Positions 1-9,182 of a stretch of 64,000 nt of DNA are shown piece after piece. This DNA comes from Ischnura elegans. Its lineage: Eukaryota; Arthropoda; Insecta; Odonata; Coenagrionidae. The stretch is taken from positions 18,184,744-18,248,743 of the forward strand of contig NC_060248.1 in assembly GCF_921293095.1 (NCBI RefSeq), written 5' to 3'. A program made the position numbers and the translations under genes. Numbering within the stretch: position 1 is the first letter of the stretch; each line of letters begins with the position of its first letter. Below the pieces are notes generated by a model. It searched no databases. It saw nothing but the letters and a program-made list of their open reading frames with translations, and was not told the DNA's origin.

Positions 1-737
1 GGCATCGCATGGGCGCCAATCTGGCCTTTTTCAAAATTTCAAATGGTATATTATGGATATACTTATGTTGGATAACGAATCGCAACCAACACCTTTCGTT
101 TTATTTGATGAAGGAAACTATCCAATTGCCCGTTTCCCGAATTTTCACTCCAGTACATACATAAATATCCGGAAATCCGAGGTTTTACAATGTATTTTCA
201 CGAAAACCAATCACAGTATTGAAAAATTGTGAACATGCGTTGAAGTATCCACCGATTTTCTATCAGAATTTTATGATAGCATTCATGTCAAGCGGTAAGA
301 AAAGTACATGGCCGCGCAGGGCGCCGAACAAAAATAACTATACTGTTGTTCTAAAATGCTTTACCGCTGGTTTTTAAGGCCAAAAAATATTCCTTTCAAT
401 ATGTAAGGGCAAGCACGTTATTAGTTCATGCTGATATTTAAGCGTCGACCCTTATTCCTAACGTATTTTTATTTATTTCAAATTATATCCAAAGAGAATT
501 CTTGCTACCTCTCAGGTTATTTTTGAGGGAGGCGCCGGAATGTTGTTCGCTTACGCTAGAAAAATGTCGAGAACCGGCCCTGTGTGTATGTAACAATGAA
601 ATACGGGCCGCTTTTAAGAATAAAGGATTACATAGAAAAAGCTACCGGAGTTACCTGTAACAATTGCATTTTTATTAATCATTGCTGAAACCATTACATT
701 TCTAAAACGGTTAATAATTATTGCAACCAACTCCTTC
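1..737. other. no recognisable gene
   Basis: AT-rich sequence without a convincing reading frame or repeat that I can name. It is the left flank of the Gypsy insertion and ends with the CTTT target duplication at 738-741. Confidence 0.6.
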
Positions 738-741
738 CTTT

Positions 742-934
742 TGTAGCGCCGGTTCGCAGGAGAAGGATATTCAAAATAACGTTCGCTCACTTCGAGGTTC
801 AAACCACAACTCCTTTATTCTCTCTCTTTTACAACGGGCCCCAAAAGCCCTTCTCCCGTCGAGGGCTTCACGCCCCCACCTCCTGGGTTTCCCCAAGAGT
901 CCATGTCCTGAGTAGCGGACAGCGCTCCGCTACA
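742..934 (-). repeat. 3' LTR of the Gypsy element
   Basis: 193-bp direct repeat matching 5841-6033 base for base as read by eye. In element orientation it carries an AATAAA polyadenylation signal (814-819). I see no canonical TATA box. The very short LTR suggests a compact initiator-type promoter, which is inference. Confidence 0.95.
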
Positions 935-937
935 CTG

Positions 938-949
938 CCCCCTCCTTTC
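938..949 (-). promoter_or_regulatory. polypurine tract (plus-strand primer)
   Basis: In element orientation an all-purine run, GAAAGGAGGGGG, lies three bases upstream of the 3' LTR. This is where Ty3/Gypsy elements keep the RNase H-resistant primer for plus-strand synthesis. Confidence 0.85.
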
Positions 950-1083
950 AAAGGCGTCGCGCCCTCGCGACGGTCAGCATAGCTGGAACCTTCGCTGTCC
1001 TCGGATCTCGGAAAGTTGGCGCCTTTATCTCCTTACCTCTGAAACGAAAAGAAAAGAGACCACCCCCCGGAATTACTCCTTCC

Positions 1084-4000
1084 TCAGAGCCCGGCTTGAA
1101 ACCTTTCTGGCTCCCTTGTCACCCGTCTGGGATATCGCATGGTCGGCTCAATAACCGCTTCAGCTGGTGGCTCCTCTCTCGCTGCCGGAGTCGCTTGGCC
1201 CTCCTGTGTTGGTGGAATGGAGAAAAACTTCCATCCACCCCCTCCGCGGACGACCGGTTTTTCCCTCGCTGTCTCGGCCTCTCTTGGCCCATCTTTTGTC
1301 TCTTCAACTCCGTCCGTATTCTCACATTCCTTTTCCGTGTCTCCTCCCGGTCTTTCCTCCCACCTTTTGAGTCGGTTGAAGTGTACCACTAGGCGGCGGC
1401 GAGGATTATCCACCTTCTTCACTCGGTACGTGACCTCGGACAATTTCCGTATGATTTGGAAAGGACCCGTCCAGGGGCGATGGAATTTGCGACACTTCCC
1501 TCTTGCCGTAGCGGGATCGTGGAGCCATACCCTTTCCCCTTCCTCAAAGGGTGCACCGTGACACCGGCGGTCGTATTGTTCTTTTTGCCGGAGGTGGGCC
1601 GACCCAAGCCTCTGCCGTGCGAGATCATGGGCTTTCTCGAGGCTCTCTCGCAAGCGTCTCACAAAGTCGCCTTCTTTCGCCACCCCCCTCTGCACGTCAG
1701 GGATCCCCCACTCTAACTCAATGGGAAGGCGCACTTCTCTGCCAAACATAAGAAAATAAGGTGTAAATCCTGTGCTGCTGTGTTTGGCCGACCGATAGGC
1801 TAGCATGACGGAATCCAAATGCTCATCCCATTCGGATTCCATATCCGTCCACTGGCTCAACATAGCTAATAATGTTCTATTGAACCGCTCGACTTGGCCG
1901 TCCGACTGTGGGTGGTAGGGTGATGTTCTTGTTTTTACCGCCCCAATCACTTTACACATCTCTTGGAAGAGGCGGGATTCGAATTGGCGTCCTTGATCAG
2001 TATGGATTTCCCGTGGCACTCCCCACCTGCACACGAAGCCCTTAACATGATGCGCCACTGTTTCCGCCTCTTGGTTATGCATGGCATACGCTTCGGTCCA
2101 CTTGGTGAACTCATCAGCGACCACCAATATATATTTATTTCCCAACTTTGTTTGAGGAAGTGGTCCTAAAATGTCCATGGAAATCCTTTCCATCGGTCCT
2201 CCCGTCGGGCAATGACCCAGTGGTGCTCGTTGCTGGTGAGGCGGGGATTTCCGACGCGAACAATCTTCACACGTGCGGCACCAAATTTCCACGTCTTTTG
2301 TGTATCCGGGCCAATAGTAGCGCTCTCTCACTTTACCTAGAGTTTTCTCATACCCTAAATGGCCTCCGACGGGCGAATCGTGCAAAGCCCGAAGAATTTC
2401 GTCCCTAGCCTCAGCAGGCACAATTATCTGGAGACGGAAGGCGTCCCTTCCTTCTTCTTCCCACCTTCGAAAGAGAGCCCCATCCTTAAACACTAGTCTA
2501 TCCCATTGTGTCCACAAAGCCTTCGCCCTCGGGCAGTCACCCCTCCTCTCTCCCTCGGACGGCCGAATTCCTGCTTCGAGTGCTTCCATTACCCTTCTCA
2601 GCACGGGGTCTTTGCTTTGTCTGTCTCTCACGCTTTCACTGGGGGCCTCTAAGACGGCGTCGATTTCCGCTGAAATCAGCTCCCCCTCTCCCCGAGCGCA
2701 CTGTTTACAAACAGACCGGGATAAACCGTCGGCATTTCCATGTTTGTTTCCCGGCCGATGCACCACTAAAAAGTCATACTCCGACAATTGCTCAAGCCAG
2801 CGAGCAACTTGTCCTTCCGGTTCTCGAAACGATCTCAACCACTGAAGGGAATTATGATCGGTGCGCACCACAAACCGTTTGCCTAATAAATATTGGCGAA
2901 AATGGCGGGTAGAATTTACTACCGCCAAAAGTTCACGCCTCGTCACACAATATTGTTTTTCGGCACGTGAGAGCGTCCGACTATAATAGGCCACAACCCT
3001 TTCCTCGCCTTCCTGTTTCTGGCTGAGTACGGCCCCGATACCCATCCCGCTAGCGTCACAGTCGAGCGTAAATTCGCAGTCCATCCGCGGGAAGGCCAAA
3101 ATCGGTGAACACGTTAGCTTTCGCTTAAGAGTCTGAAAGGCGTCTTCACATTCTGCACTCCATTTAAATAAGGCATGCTTTTCGGTCAACCTGTGAAGGG
3201 GGCAGGCTATCTGTGAAAAGTCTCTAATGAACCGCCTGTAGTAAGACACAGTTCCTAGGAACGCCCTAAGCTCCTCAAGGGATGCTGGAGATCGCCATTG
3301 TGTGATCGCGGCAATTTTATCAGGATCCGTCGCAACACCATTTTTGGAGACTATATGGCCTAAAAATTTCACAGATGGTTTCATGATTTGGCACTTCTCA
3401 GGCTTAATTTTCAGTCCCGCCTTCCTTAGGCGCATCAACACATCTGTTAGCCTTTCTACGTGCTCCCTAAAATCCCTTCCAAAAATTATGACGTCATCCA
3501 AGTACACCAAACAAGACCTCCACTGTGCACCCGCGAGCACTAGGTCCATTAGTCTTTGGAATGTACTGGGTCCGTTGCACAATCCGAAAGGCAGCACTTT
3601 AAACTGATATAGACCGTCACCAGTGGTAAAGGCTGTCTTTTCTCGATCAACTTCCGCGACCTCGCACTGCCAGTATCCTGACGCCATATCTATTGTTGAG
3701 AAAGCTGTTGCGCCGGCGAGCGAATCGAGAATGTCGTCCATGCGGGGGAGGGGATAAGCATCTTTGTGAGTCACGGAATTCAGACGCCTATAATCAACAC
3801 AAAATCGCGTCGATCCGTCTTTCTTTTTCACAAGAACGATCGGTGAACTCCAAGGAGAAGATGATTCTTCGATTATATCGTCCCTCATCATTTCCTCTAC
3901 GATTCGTCGCACTTCTCCGCGTCTGTGGATGGGCAATCGCCTGGGAGGTTGCCGAATCGGGGACACATTACTAGTCTCTATTGTGTGCTTAAGAATGTTT

Positions 4001-5019
4001 GTACGCCCTAAGTCGTAGGGTCCTCGAGAGCACACATCTGAAAACTCATTCAACACTGTTTTGAGTTCCTCTATTTCCGCTTCACTAATATCGGCACAGT
4101 TTAAGTCAAAGAGGGAAGATGCTGGGGGAAGATGCGCGTTCTCCAGACTAAAAACGGGCTTTTGACTTGTTTCCACTTGTTCTCCACAACACTCGTGTAA
4201 TACGCCCACTTTCGTGTCTTTGTATAGAGTCACTGTCTCTCCCAAGGGATTCAGGAAAAGCATATTCACGGTATCCTTCACGTTATGCAAAATCCGCGCA
4301 CCGAAAACGCCATAACGCTCTAAAAGTTTTGGGTTTGGCTCGATTATCCCCACTTTTTCTTTGAACCCCGGGTCCGAGCTCACCAAACACTCCACTACCA
4401 CTTCGTGGTGAGGAGGAAGAACAACGTTCTCCTTCAACGTCACTGCGCAGCCCCACTCGCACTTTCCCTCACTTGAGAGAAAAGGCACCGCTTTCCCGCG
4501 GAGAAGAATGCAATTCCGGGAAAAAGCCACGTCACACTGATGTGCTCGCAGAAAATCGGCGCCCAGGAGGCATCCCTTCGATAGGCGCGGGGCGATGAGC
4601 ACATTATGAGAGAACTCTTCCCCACCGATCTGAAGTATCACTTCACCCTTCCCAAGCACCCGTAATGGCTCCCCATTTGCCGTTATTAGTGTCACATTGT
4701 CTGTTATGATTTTCCCCGAATTTTCGGTGCGGCTCCATATTTCCTCCGATATCAATGACACTGCCGCTCCCGTGTCTATTAGTATCTCGACGGGGATCCC
4801 CGAAACGGATCCGCGCACCAGGGGCACTGACTCAGACAATATCGTCCAAATTTCCTTTACTCCGCGTCCTCCGACGCCCTCGAGCGGTGAAGTAGTGTCT
4901 CGGGTTCCTTTTTTGTCTGCGGCCGAGAAGGTTACCGTCTCCTCGGCCTCCCATCGTTTCCCGAGAAGGAAAGCCGTGGGCATTCGGCCCTCAGATGGCC
5001 CTCCTCGCCGCACATCCAA
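1084..5019 (-). CDS. pol: Gypsy Pol polyprotein: protease, RT, RNase H, integrase
   Basis: 1311-codon open frame with no stops. Domains by residue: retropepsin with IDTGA at about 81-85; reverse transcriptase with the first catalytic Asp in STID at 444 and YLDD at 506-509; RNase H with Asp655 (DAS), Glu696 and Asp721; integrase with HHCC zinc finger (His880, His887, Cys917, Cys920) and a DD35E core (Asp949, Asp1008, Glu1044); then a GPY/F-like module (RPWTGPF) and a short tail. All key residues are present. The protein is made as a Gag-Pol fusion: the frame overlaps gag by 88 bp in the -1 frame, and a slippery site with a hairpin sits in the overlap, so the listed ATG at 5019 is probably not used. 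It acts in cytoplasmic particles for reverse transcription and in the nucleus for integration. Confidence 0.97.
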   Translation of the reverse strand: MDVRRGGPSEGRMPTAFLLGKRWEAEETVTFSAADKKGTRDTTSPLEGVGGRGVKEIWTILSESVPLVRGSVSGIPVEILIDTGAAVSLISEEIWSRTENSGKIITDNVTLITANGEPLRVLGKGEVILQIGGEEFSHNVLIAPRLSKGCLLGADFLRAHQCDVAFSRNCILLRGKAVPFLSSEGKCEWGCAVTLKENVVLPPHHEVVVECLVSSDPGFKEKVGIIEPNPKLLERYGVFGARILHNVKDTVNMLFLNPLGETVTLYKDTKVGVLHECCGEQVETSQKPVFSLENAHLPPASSLFDLNCADISEAEIEELKTVLNEFSDVCSRGPYDLGRTNILKHTIETSNVSPIRQPPRRLPIHRRGEVRRIVEEMMRDDIIEESSSPWSSPIVLVKKKDGSTRFCVDYRRLNSVTHKDAYPLPRMDDILDSLAGATAFSTIDMASGYWQCEVAEVDREKTAFTTGDGLYQFKVLPFGLCNGPSTFQRLMDLVLAGAQWRSCLVYLDDVIIFGRDFREHVERLTDVLMRLRKAGLKIKPEKCQIMKPSVKFLGHIVSKNGVATDPDKIAAITQWRSPASLEELRAFLGTVSYYRRFIRDFSQIACPLHRLTEKHALFKWSAECEDAFQTLKRKLTCSPILAFPRMDCEFTLDCDASGMGIGAVLSQKQEGEERVVAYYSRTLSRAEKQYCVTRRELLAVVNSTRHFRQYLLGKRFVVRTDHNSLQWLRSFREPEGQVARWLEQLSEYDFLVVHRPGNKHGNADGLSRSVCKQCARGEGELISAEIDAVLEAPSESVRDRQSKDPVLRRVMEALEAGIRPSEGERRGDCPRAKALWTQWDRLVFKDGALFRRWEEEGRDAFRLQIIVPAEARDEILRALHDSPVGGHLGYEKTLGKVRERYYWPGYTKDVEIWCRTCEDCSRRKSPPHQQRAPLGHCPTGGPMERISMDILGPLPQTKLGNKYILVVADEFTKWTEAYAMHNQEAETVAHHVKGFVCRWGVPREIHTDQGRQFESRLFQEMCKVIGAVKTRTSPYHPQSDGQVERFNRTLLAMLSQWTDMESEWDEHLDSVMLAYRSAKHSSTGFTPYFLMFGREVRLPIELEWGIPDVQRGVAKEGDFVRRLRESLEKAHDLARQRLGSAHLRQKEQYDRRCHGAPFEEGERVWLHDPATARGKCRKFHRPWTGPFQIIRKLSEVTYRVKKVDNPRRRLVVHFNRLKRWEERPGGDTEKECENTDGVEETKDGPREAETAREKPVVRGGGGWKFFSIPPTQEGQATPAAREEPPAEAVIEPTMRYPRRVTREPERFQAGL
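4921..4948 (-). promoter_or_regulatory. frameshift-stimulating hairpin
   Basis: In element orientation GGCCGAGGAG pairs with CTTCTCGGCC across an 8-nt loop, giving a 10-bp stem with a single G-U pair. It starts 7 nt downstream of the slippery heptamer, the spacing typical of -1 frameshift stimulators. The gag stop codon lies within the loop. A pseudoknot was not assessed. Confidence 0.8.
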
Positions 5020-5774
5020 CAGCGCGGCCGATCTCTGCGCCTCACACTGGCATTAGGGCGCCGCCTCTCCGGAGCGGGAGCGGGGCCGTGGTCCTCACCA
5101 CTCGACATAACCATCCCTCGTAAAAATTGCAACACCTCTCTCATTGTCTCTGAGTTCTGTGTCAACGCGGCCTCCACTCTGTCCTCGCGACCGCACCCCC
5201 GACTCTCCACACCGATTTCCTGTGACCTGACGAGCGTCGCCGGCGCCAACGCATTCACTCCCCTGGTGGATGACTCGGCGAAATGGATTGCCTCCATCTC
5301 GATTGCAACGCCGATTGCTTCTTCGAGGCTAGCAGGTCTCGCCTGCTTCACCCACACCCGAATGTTCCGGTCGAGCCCATCGAGGAAGCGGTCGCGCACT
5401 ACGGCCTTTCTCGCATCCTCGGGCCAGGAAGGGTATGCGCGCCGAGCAAGGCGCCCGAGGTCCGTGGCAAAGGCGGCGATGTCTTCTCCGGGGTTGCGCG
5501 CCCTTTGGACGAATCGCGCCTTCTCCTTCTCGCTCGCTTCCCTTGGGTTGAAGCGCCGCCCCAATGCCTCCCGCGCCTTTGCATAGCTCCCACGGTTTTC
5601 CTCCGGCAGATCACGAAACGCCGAGAGAGCGTTTCCTGTGAGGCAGAGTCTCAGATAGAGCGTCTTCTGCTCCTCAGGCCATTTATTTATTTCCGCCACT
5701 GTCTCAAATTGGAAGACCCAGTCTTCCCACTCCTCCGCACCACTAAACTTCTCCGGCATCACCATACCCGCCAT
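4932..5774 (-). CDS. gag: Gypsy Gag (capsid/nucleocapsid)
   Basis: 280-aa protein from the first ATG after the primer site. The first two thirds resemble the helical retrotransposon Gag capsid region (charged, Trp-rich, with the typical FxxRARNPGEDIxxF-like stretch around 85-105). A single CCHC zinc knuckle, CWMCGEEGHLRAEC, lies near residues 252-265, followed by a basic tail. It packages the genomic RNA and builds the particle. The stop overlaps pol, and a -1 shift at 4956-4962 would give Gag-Pol. The length is short but complete for this type of Gypsy element. No premature stop is seen. Confidence 0.94.
   Translation of the reverse strand: MAGMVMPEKFSGAEEWEDWVFQFETVAEINKWPEEQKTLYLRLCLTGNALSAFRDLPEENRGSYAKAREALGRRFNPREASEKEKARFVQRARNPGEDIAAFATDLGRLARRAYPSWPEDARKAVVRDRFLDGLDRNIRVWVKQARPASLEEAIGVAIEMEAIHFAESSTRGVNALAPATLVRSQEIGVESRGCGREDRVEAALTQNSETMREVLQFLRGMVMSSGEDHGPAPAPERRRPNASVRRRDRPRCWMCGEEGHLRAECPRLSFSGNDGRPRRR
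4956..4962 (-). promoter_or_regulatory. -1 ribosomal frameshift slippery site GGGAAAC
   Basis: In the gag frame the bases read G GGA AAC, a canonical XXXYYYZ heptamer. Slipping back one base gives GGG AAA in the pol frame. A stable hairpin follows after 7 nt. GGGAAAC is a known slippery heptamer in retroviruses. Function here is inferred from position and frame. Confidence 0.85.
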
Positions 5775-5820
5775 GGCTGCCGCCGCCGAACCGCACGCAA
5801 AATCTCAGGATCGAGAACAC

Positions 5821-5839
5821 AATCCTACCGACTGCGCCA
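5821..5839 (-). promoter_or_regulatory. primer-binding site for tRNA-Ser
   Basis: In element orientation the site begins TGGCGCAGTCGGTAGGAT one base after the 5' LTR. It is complementary to the 3' end (…CTACCGACTGCGCCA) of animal tRNA-Ser of the UCN type as I remember it. It would prime minus-strand synthesis. Confidence 0.85.
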
Positions 5840-5840
5840 A

Positions 5841-6033
5841 TGTAGCGCCGGTTCGCAGGAGAAGGATATTCAAAATAACGTTCGCTCACTTCGAGGTTCA
5901 AACCACAACTCCTTTATTCTCTCTCTTTTACAACGGGCCCCAAAAGCCCTTCTCCCGTCGAGGGCTTCACGCCCCCACCTCCTGGGTTTCCCCAAGAGTC
6001 CATGTCCTGAGTAGCGGACAGCGCTCCGCTACA
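5841..6033 (-). repeat. 5' LTR of the Gypsy element
   Basis: Identical by eye to the 3' LTR at 742-934. It drives transcription toward lower coordinates and is followed on the + strand by the CTTT target duplication. Confidence 0.95.
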
Positions 6034-6175
6034 CTTTTTTAAATTGAGTAAAGTTAACTGCATTGTCGCTTAAAACTAAATTTCAGCTCATAATTACTTT
6101 CAGCCTTCAGACACTCAAAAAATAACTAAAACCTTCTGTAATCCACTCTTTAATTTTCACTATAGTGCTGTACCA

Positions 6176-6300
6176 ACACACATAGCACAAAATATCTTGT
6201 AGATATCTAAAGCATGTCTTCAATGTCTTGGATATTTTAACTATCTACTAGATGTCTATAAAATCTCTTTTTTGAGCAACGACTCTTATTTTATATGTCC
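6176..6300. repeat. left part of 11-bp-phased ATATCTA repeat element
   Basis: Starts CACATAGCACAAAATATCT, closely matching the start of the array at 29178 (CATATAGCACAAAATATCT). It has several imperfect copies of an (A)TATCTA / TAGATAT motif. It probably belongs with the array at 7575-7735 as the outer part of one element around 6176-7740. Boundaries are not certain. Confidence 0.5.
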
Positions 6301-7068
6301 AGTGTAATTAGACATAAAAGACCCGAATCTTAAAAAAAAGTGTATTTGCTATGCTTTTAGATGGATGGGTAGGTGAAGTCATTGAACGCAGGAGTACTAA
6401 AAAAGCAAATTCAACACCAATGGCAAATGTTTATATCAGTGATTTAAAATGAACGAAAACTCGTTTTTTAAGTATCAACTATATATAGATGTCTATAGAA
6501 TGTGTCTATCCTATGAAAGTACGGCTATTTCTTACCCTTATAAAATACCGGAATTTTAAATAATGAAAGTAATTTTACAAAAAGATTATTTAAAGAAATG
6601 ATACCTATTTCAAAAACAAAAATATTTGTGATGAAAGAGCACGCATCTAAAATTTAATCAAAAATTGAGTGGTAACTAAAAACTGATCAGCTTAGTTACC
6701 ACAAATTAACAAATCCAATCCATTGCGAAACAATTGTCACAATCGAATTTTATCAAAATTATGCACTCATATTCATTCTTATCGTCGATGAAGATGTATA
6801 AATGCGTTGAAAAATTTTGCTTTAAAAATTTTTCAATATCTATAATGCTAGACACTGCATCAGCATTCATTGATAATTTTGCAGACTCCTTTGCTTTGGA
6901 AACTTCAAATTTTGAATCGAAGGAGGAAGCCCCTTTTAGAAAGAAGGGAAAGCCAGAAAGTTTCCAAAAATCACAAGGAATCACCTGTCTTAATCAATTT
7001 TTTGGCCTTGAATCTGGTCTTTATCTTTTGTTCCGCCAACAGGCTGTGAGTCGAAAAAGAAACATCAG

Positions 7069-7362
7069 ATGTGTCATAGACAGGGGAAGGATCACTCCCA
7101 ATTTGCAAAACACCTTAATGACATGGGGCACATTAGTGACTTCATCCCTACCATTCTGCATTTTGAGAAGAAAGGACGGAGATTAGACGCTTTAGAAGAA
7201 TTGGAAATTTTAAGCCGCAGGGACTCATACCTTGTTAACGACCACCTTTACCCTTCTCGCTCCCCCCTCCTCCACTTTCCCCCTTACTCATCCACCCCTC
7301 CACCCACCCCACCTACAGTGACGCCAAACCCAGCTCCAACCCCAACCCTTACCTCCCCCTAA
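7069..7362 (+). pseudogene. C-terminal remnant of a Penelope-like element (endonuclease region)
   Basis: The frame encodes HSQFAKHLNDMGH, then FEKKGRRLDALEELEI and LVNDHLYPSRSPLL, a pattern I recognise from the C-terminal end of reverse transcriptase/GIY-YIG proteins of Penelope-like retroelements in arthropods. The RT and most of the GIY-YIG core are missing. The 5' side (6700-7020) has no matching frame, so the copy is truncated. It is followed after about 40 bases by a hammerhead-like motif, as expected for the terminal region of this retroelement class. Confidence 0.6.
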
Positions 7363-7402
7363 CCAACCTGCTATATATATACTGTCAATTTACCTAAATC
7401 TT

Positions 7403-7443
7403 CACCTTGATAATGTTACTCTGTAACGAAACCATGGTCGGTG
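7403..7443 (+). ncRNA. hammerhead-ribozyme-like motif of Penelope-like element
   Basis: Elements in order: stem I strand CACC, core UUGAUAA (a decayed version of CUGANGA with an extra U and G-to-A), stem II GUUAC-UCU-GUAAC, conserved GAAA, stem III CC-AU-GG, cleavage triplet GUC, stem I strand GGUG. Stem II and stem I pair perfectly. The two-base-pair stem III resembles hammerheads that work as dimers. The core changes make this copy probably inactive. Confidence 0.5.
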
Positions 7444-7574
7444 CTAATAAAATATTATGTGGAAATAGCAAAGCTCTTGATCCTTGTATTCGTGAAAAAG
7501 AAACTGTTGTCATACCGAAACATATTATAACCGAGTCTTTTATCCTGAATTTTCCTATTGGGTACAATTTGAAT

Positions 7575-7740
7575 ATGAATGTCTAGGAAATATCTACTCA
7601 ATACATCTTGTAGATATAGGAAAAGCGGGCATTAAGACATCTACAACATGTCTAGAAGGTGTCTACAAGTTATTACAAGATATCTTCTATACATTAGCGA
7701 AAGACATATTAGATATTTTGTAGATTTTTTGAGCTGCGGA
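7575..7740. repeat. 11-bp-phased ATGTCTA array
   Basis: Copies of A(T/C)(G/A)TCTA-like heptamers start at 7579, 7590, 7601 and again at 7637, 7648, 7659 and 7670, each 11 bp apart. The sequence upstream (7500-7575) also matches the reverse complement of about 29310-29400. A terminal-like CTGCGG follows. See the related arrays at 16.8, 23.7, 29.2 and 34.1 kb. Confidence 0.6.
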
Positions 7741-8375
7741 AATATATATAGACTAAAAACGAAATAAGCAGATCTATAGGTATCATTAGTAATTCTACGA
7801 TTGCTCAACCTGAAAATTATTGGCATATGGTATTATTTTTTTTAAGAACTGAATGGAGCCTCTATTACTCATATCTTAAAAAGTACTTTATAACGGATTC
7901 TCAAGTAAACAGTTGATTTTAACAAGGTTCCTAGGACTTCAAACCTATACTGCAATCCAAAAAGGAGCAATGATGAAATTGGTGAAGATTCTTTTTGATA
8001 CTTTAACCATCTCTTTCTCGGCGTTTCATCTTGGCACTCGCTAATCTGAGGTTTTGAATGAACGCGGTGAAATAGGATTGCGCATTTCGCGACTCACATA
8101 ACATCAGAGGATCGTGTTGCGCAATGAAAGCGGAGATGTCACATGTGCCTCGTGTATTTGTTGATATTTTGTGATCACGGTCATTACTTTAGTTTCTGGA
8201 GTTTGTCTGAGGCCTGTGAATTTGGAGTGTGTGTCCAGTGATTCTCTTCTTCATTTTTATTGAGTATACATTATTAGGTCGTTCGAGGTGCTGTTGGTTT
8301 ACCTACACCTACCCCATGATGCTGGTATACATGATGAAGTAAATTTGCATATATTTGTGTTCTTAATTTGTTGAA
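7741..8375 (+). other. upstream region and 5' UTR of the C9orf85 homologue
   Basis: No ORF or repeat recognised. It should contain the promoter and 5' UTR of the downstream gene, but I see no clear TATA box or start site. The start codon context is TTGAAATGAGC. Confidence 0.45.
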
Positions 8376-9182
8376 ATGAGCTCTCAAAAAGGCAATACAT
8401 CTCGGAAGAGACCACAAAAACATCAAAATACCACTTCGTTCAAGAATAATCTCTATGATACCAGCAACAAAACGAAGTTCATCAACAGCATTCAAGTAGT
8501 AAATGTTTGCTCTAGGTGTAAAAACATTATCGAATGGAAGATAAAGTACAAAAAATATAAGCCTCTTAAAGCCCCGAAAAAATGTACTAAATGTGACTTA
8601 AAGGCCATAACTCATGCATACCATATACTCTGCATGAAATGTGCTAGGGAAGGAGAGGTGTGTCCTAAATGTGGGAAGAAGGAAGAAATCGTCCCGGAGG
8701 CAGTTGATAGTGGTGATCTTAAACAAGATAACGACATTGTACAAGCCTTGAAGTGCTTATCTGAGAGGAAGAGGCGGGCTATGTTGAGAAAAATTGAGAA
8801 ATTTAAAGGTAATGTTTTGTATATTTCATTCTTATTTAGTGAATTTAATCTGTAATGATGTTTGCCTTGTTTGTCAGGACCCGTCGCATTTGTTCTTCGG
8901 ACGTTAGAGTTACAATTCTCTATCCCTATTTTTGTTTTGAAAAATTTCTTATGATCCCTTTCCGCTGCCCCTAAGTTTGCCACTTTTTGTCTTCTTATAT
9001 TCTCATGTCATAATTTTCTTTCTTCAGACTCGGACGAAGAGAAAATGTCAAAAGAGGATATCTTGGAGAAAATTAAAACACTATCCATGAACGATGGCAG
9101 AAGTGATGACTATTTTGATGACTTTGGCGAAGATGATTCAGATTTTCCTGAGGAGTCTGATGAAGAAGAAGATGAAGCATGA
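8376..9182 (+). CDS. C9orf85: C9orf85 homologue (DUF2039 family), two exons
   Basis: Exon 1 is 8376-8808 and exon 2 is 9028-9182, joined in phase 1 across a 219-bp GT..AG intron with a pyrimidine-rich acceptor. The product is 195 aa. The N-terminus MSSQKGNTSRKRPQKHQN and the cysteine pairs CSRCK, CTKC, CMKC and CPKC match the conserved Zn-ribbon-like DUF2039 domain of human C9orf85 and its animal homologues. The C-terminus is strongly acidic (Asp/Glu-rich). The molecular function of the family is not established; the cysteine pairs suggest metal binding. This is the only complete host gene in the window, with no stops or frameshifts. It sits between transposon remnants, and without splicing the exon 1 frame would run 15 codons into the intron. 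Confidence 0.93.
8809..9027 (+). other. intron of the C9orf85 homologue
   Basis: Begins GTAATG and ends TTTCTTTCTTCAG. Splicing here restores an open frame through the acidic tail. Confidence 0.88.

Larger units (their letters stand above)
742..6033 (-). mobile_element. complete Gypsy (Ty3-like) LTR retrotransposon, young
   Basis: A 5.29-kb element in minus orientation. It has two LTRs (742-934 and 5841-6033) that I read as identical, each beginning TG and ending CA, and a 4-bp target duplication CTTT at 738-741 and 6034-6037. Inside, in element order, are a tRNA-Ser primer site, gag, pol (protease, reverse transcriptase, RNase H, integrase) and a polypurine tract. No env-like frame follows pol. 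Gag and pol are open throughout, so the copy looks recently inserted and may be autonomous. Identical LTRs mean little time since insertion, because both are copied from one template. Activity itself is not shown by sequence. Confidence 0.96.

Noticed and set aside
5283-6014. 243-codon + strand frame across the LTR and gag
   Set aside because: It runs antisense to gag and through the LTR. The minus-strand gag has a zinc knuckle and matches the family, so this is a shadow.
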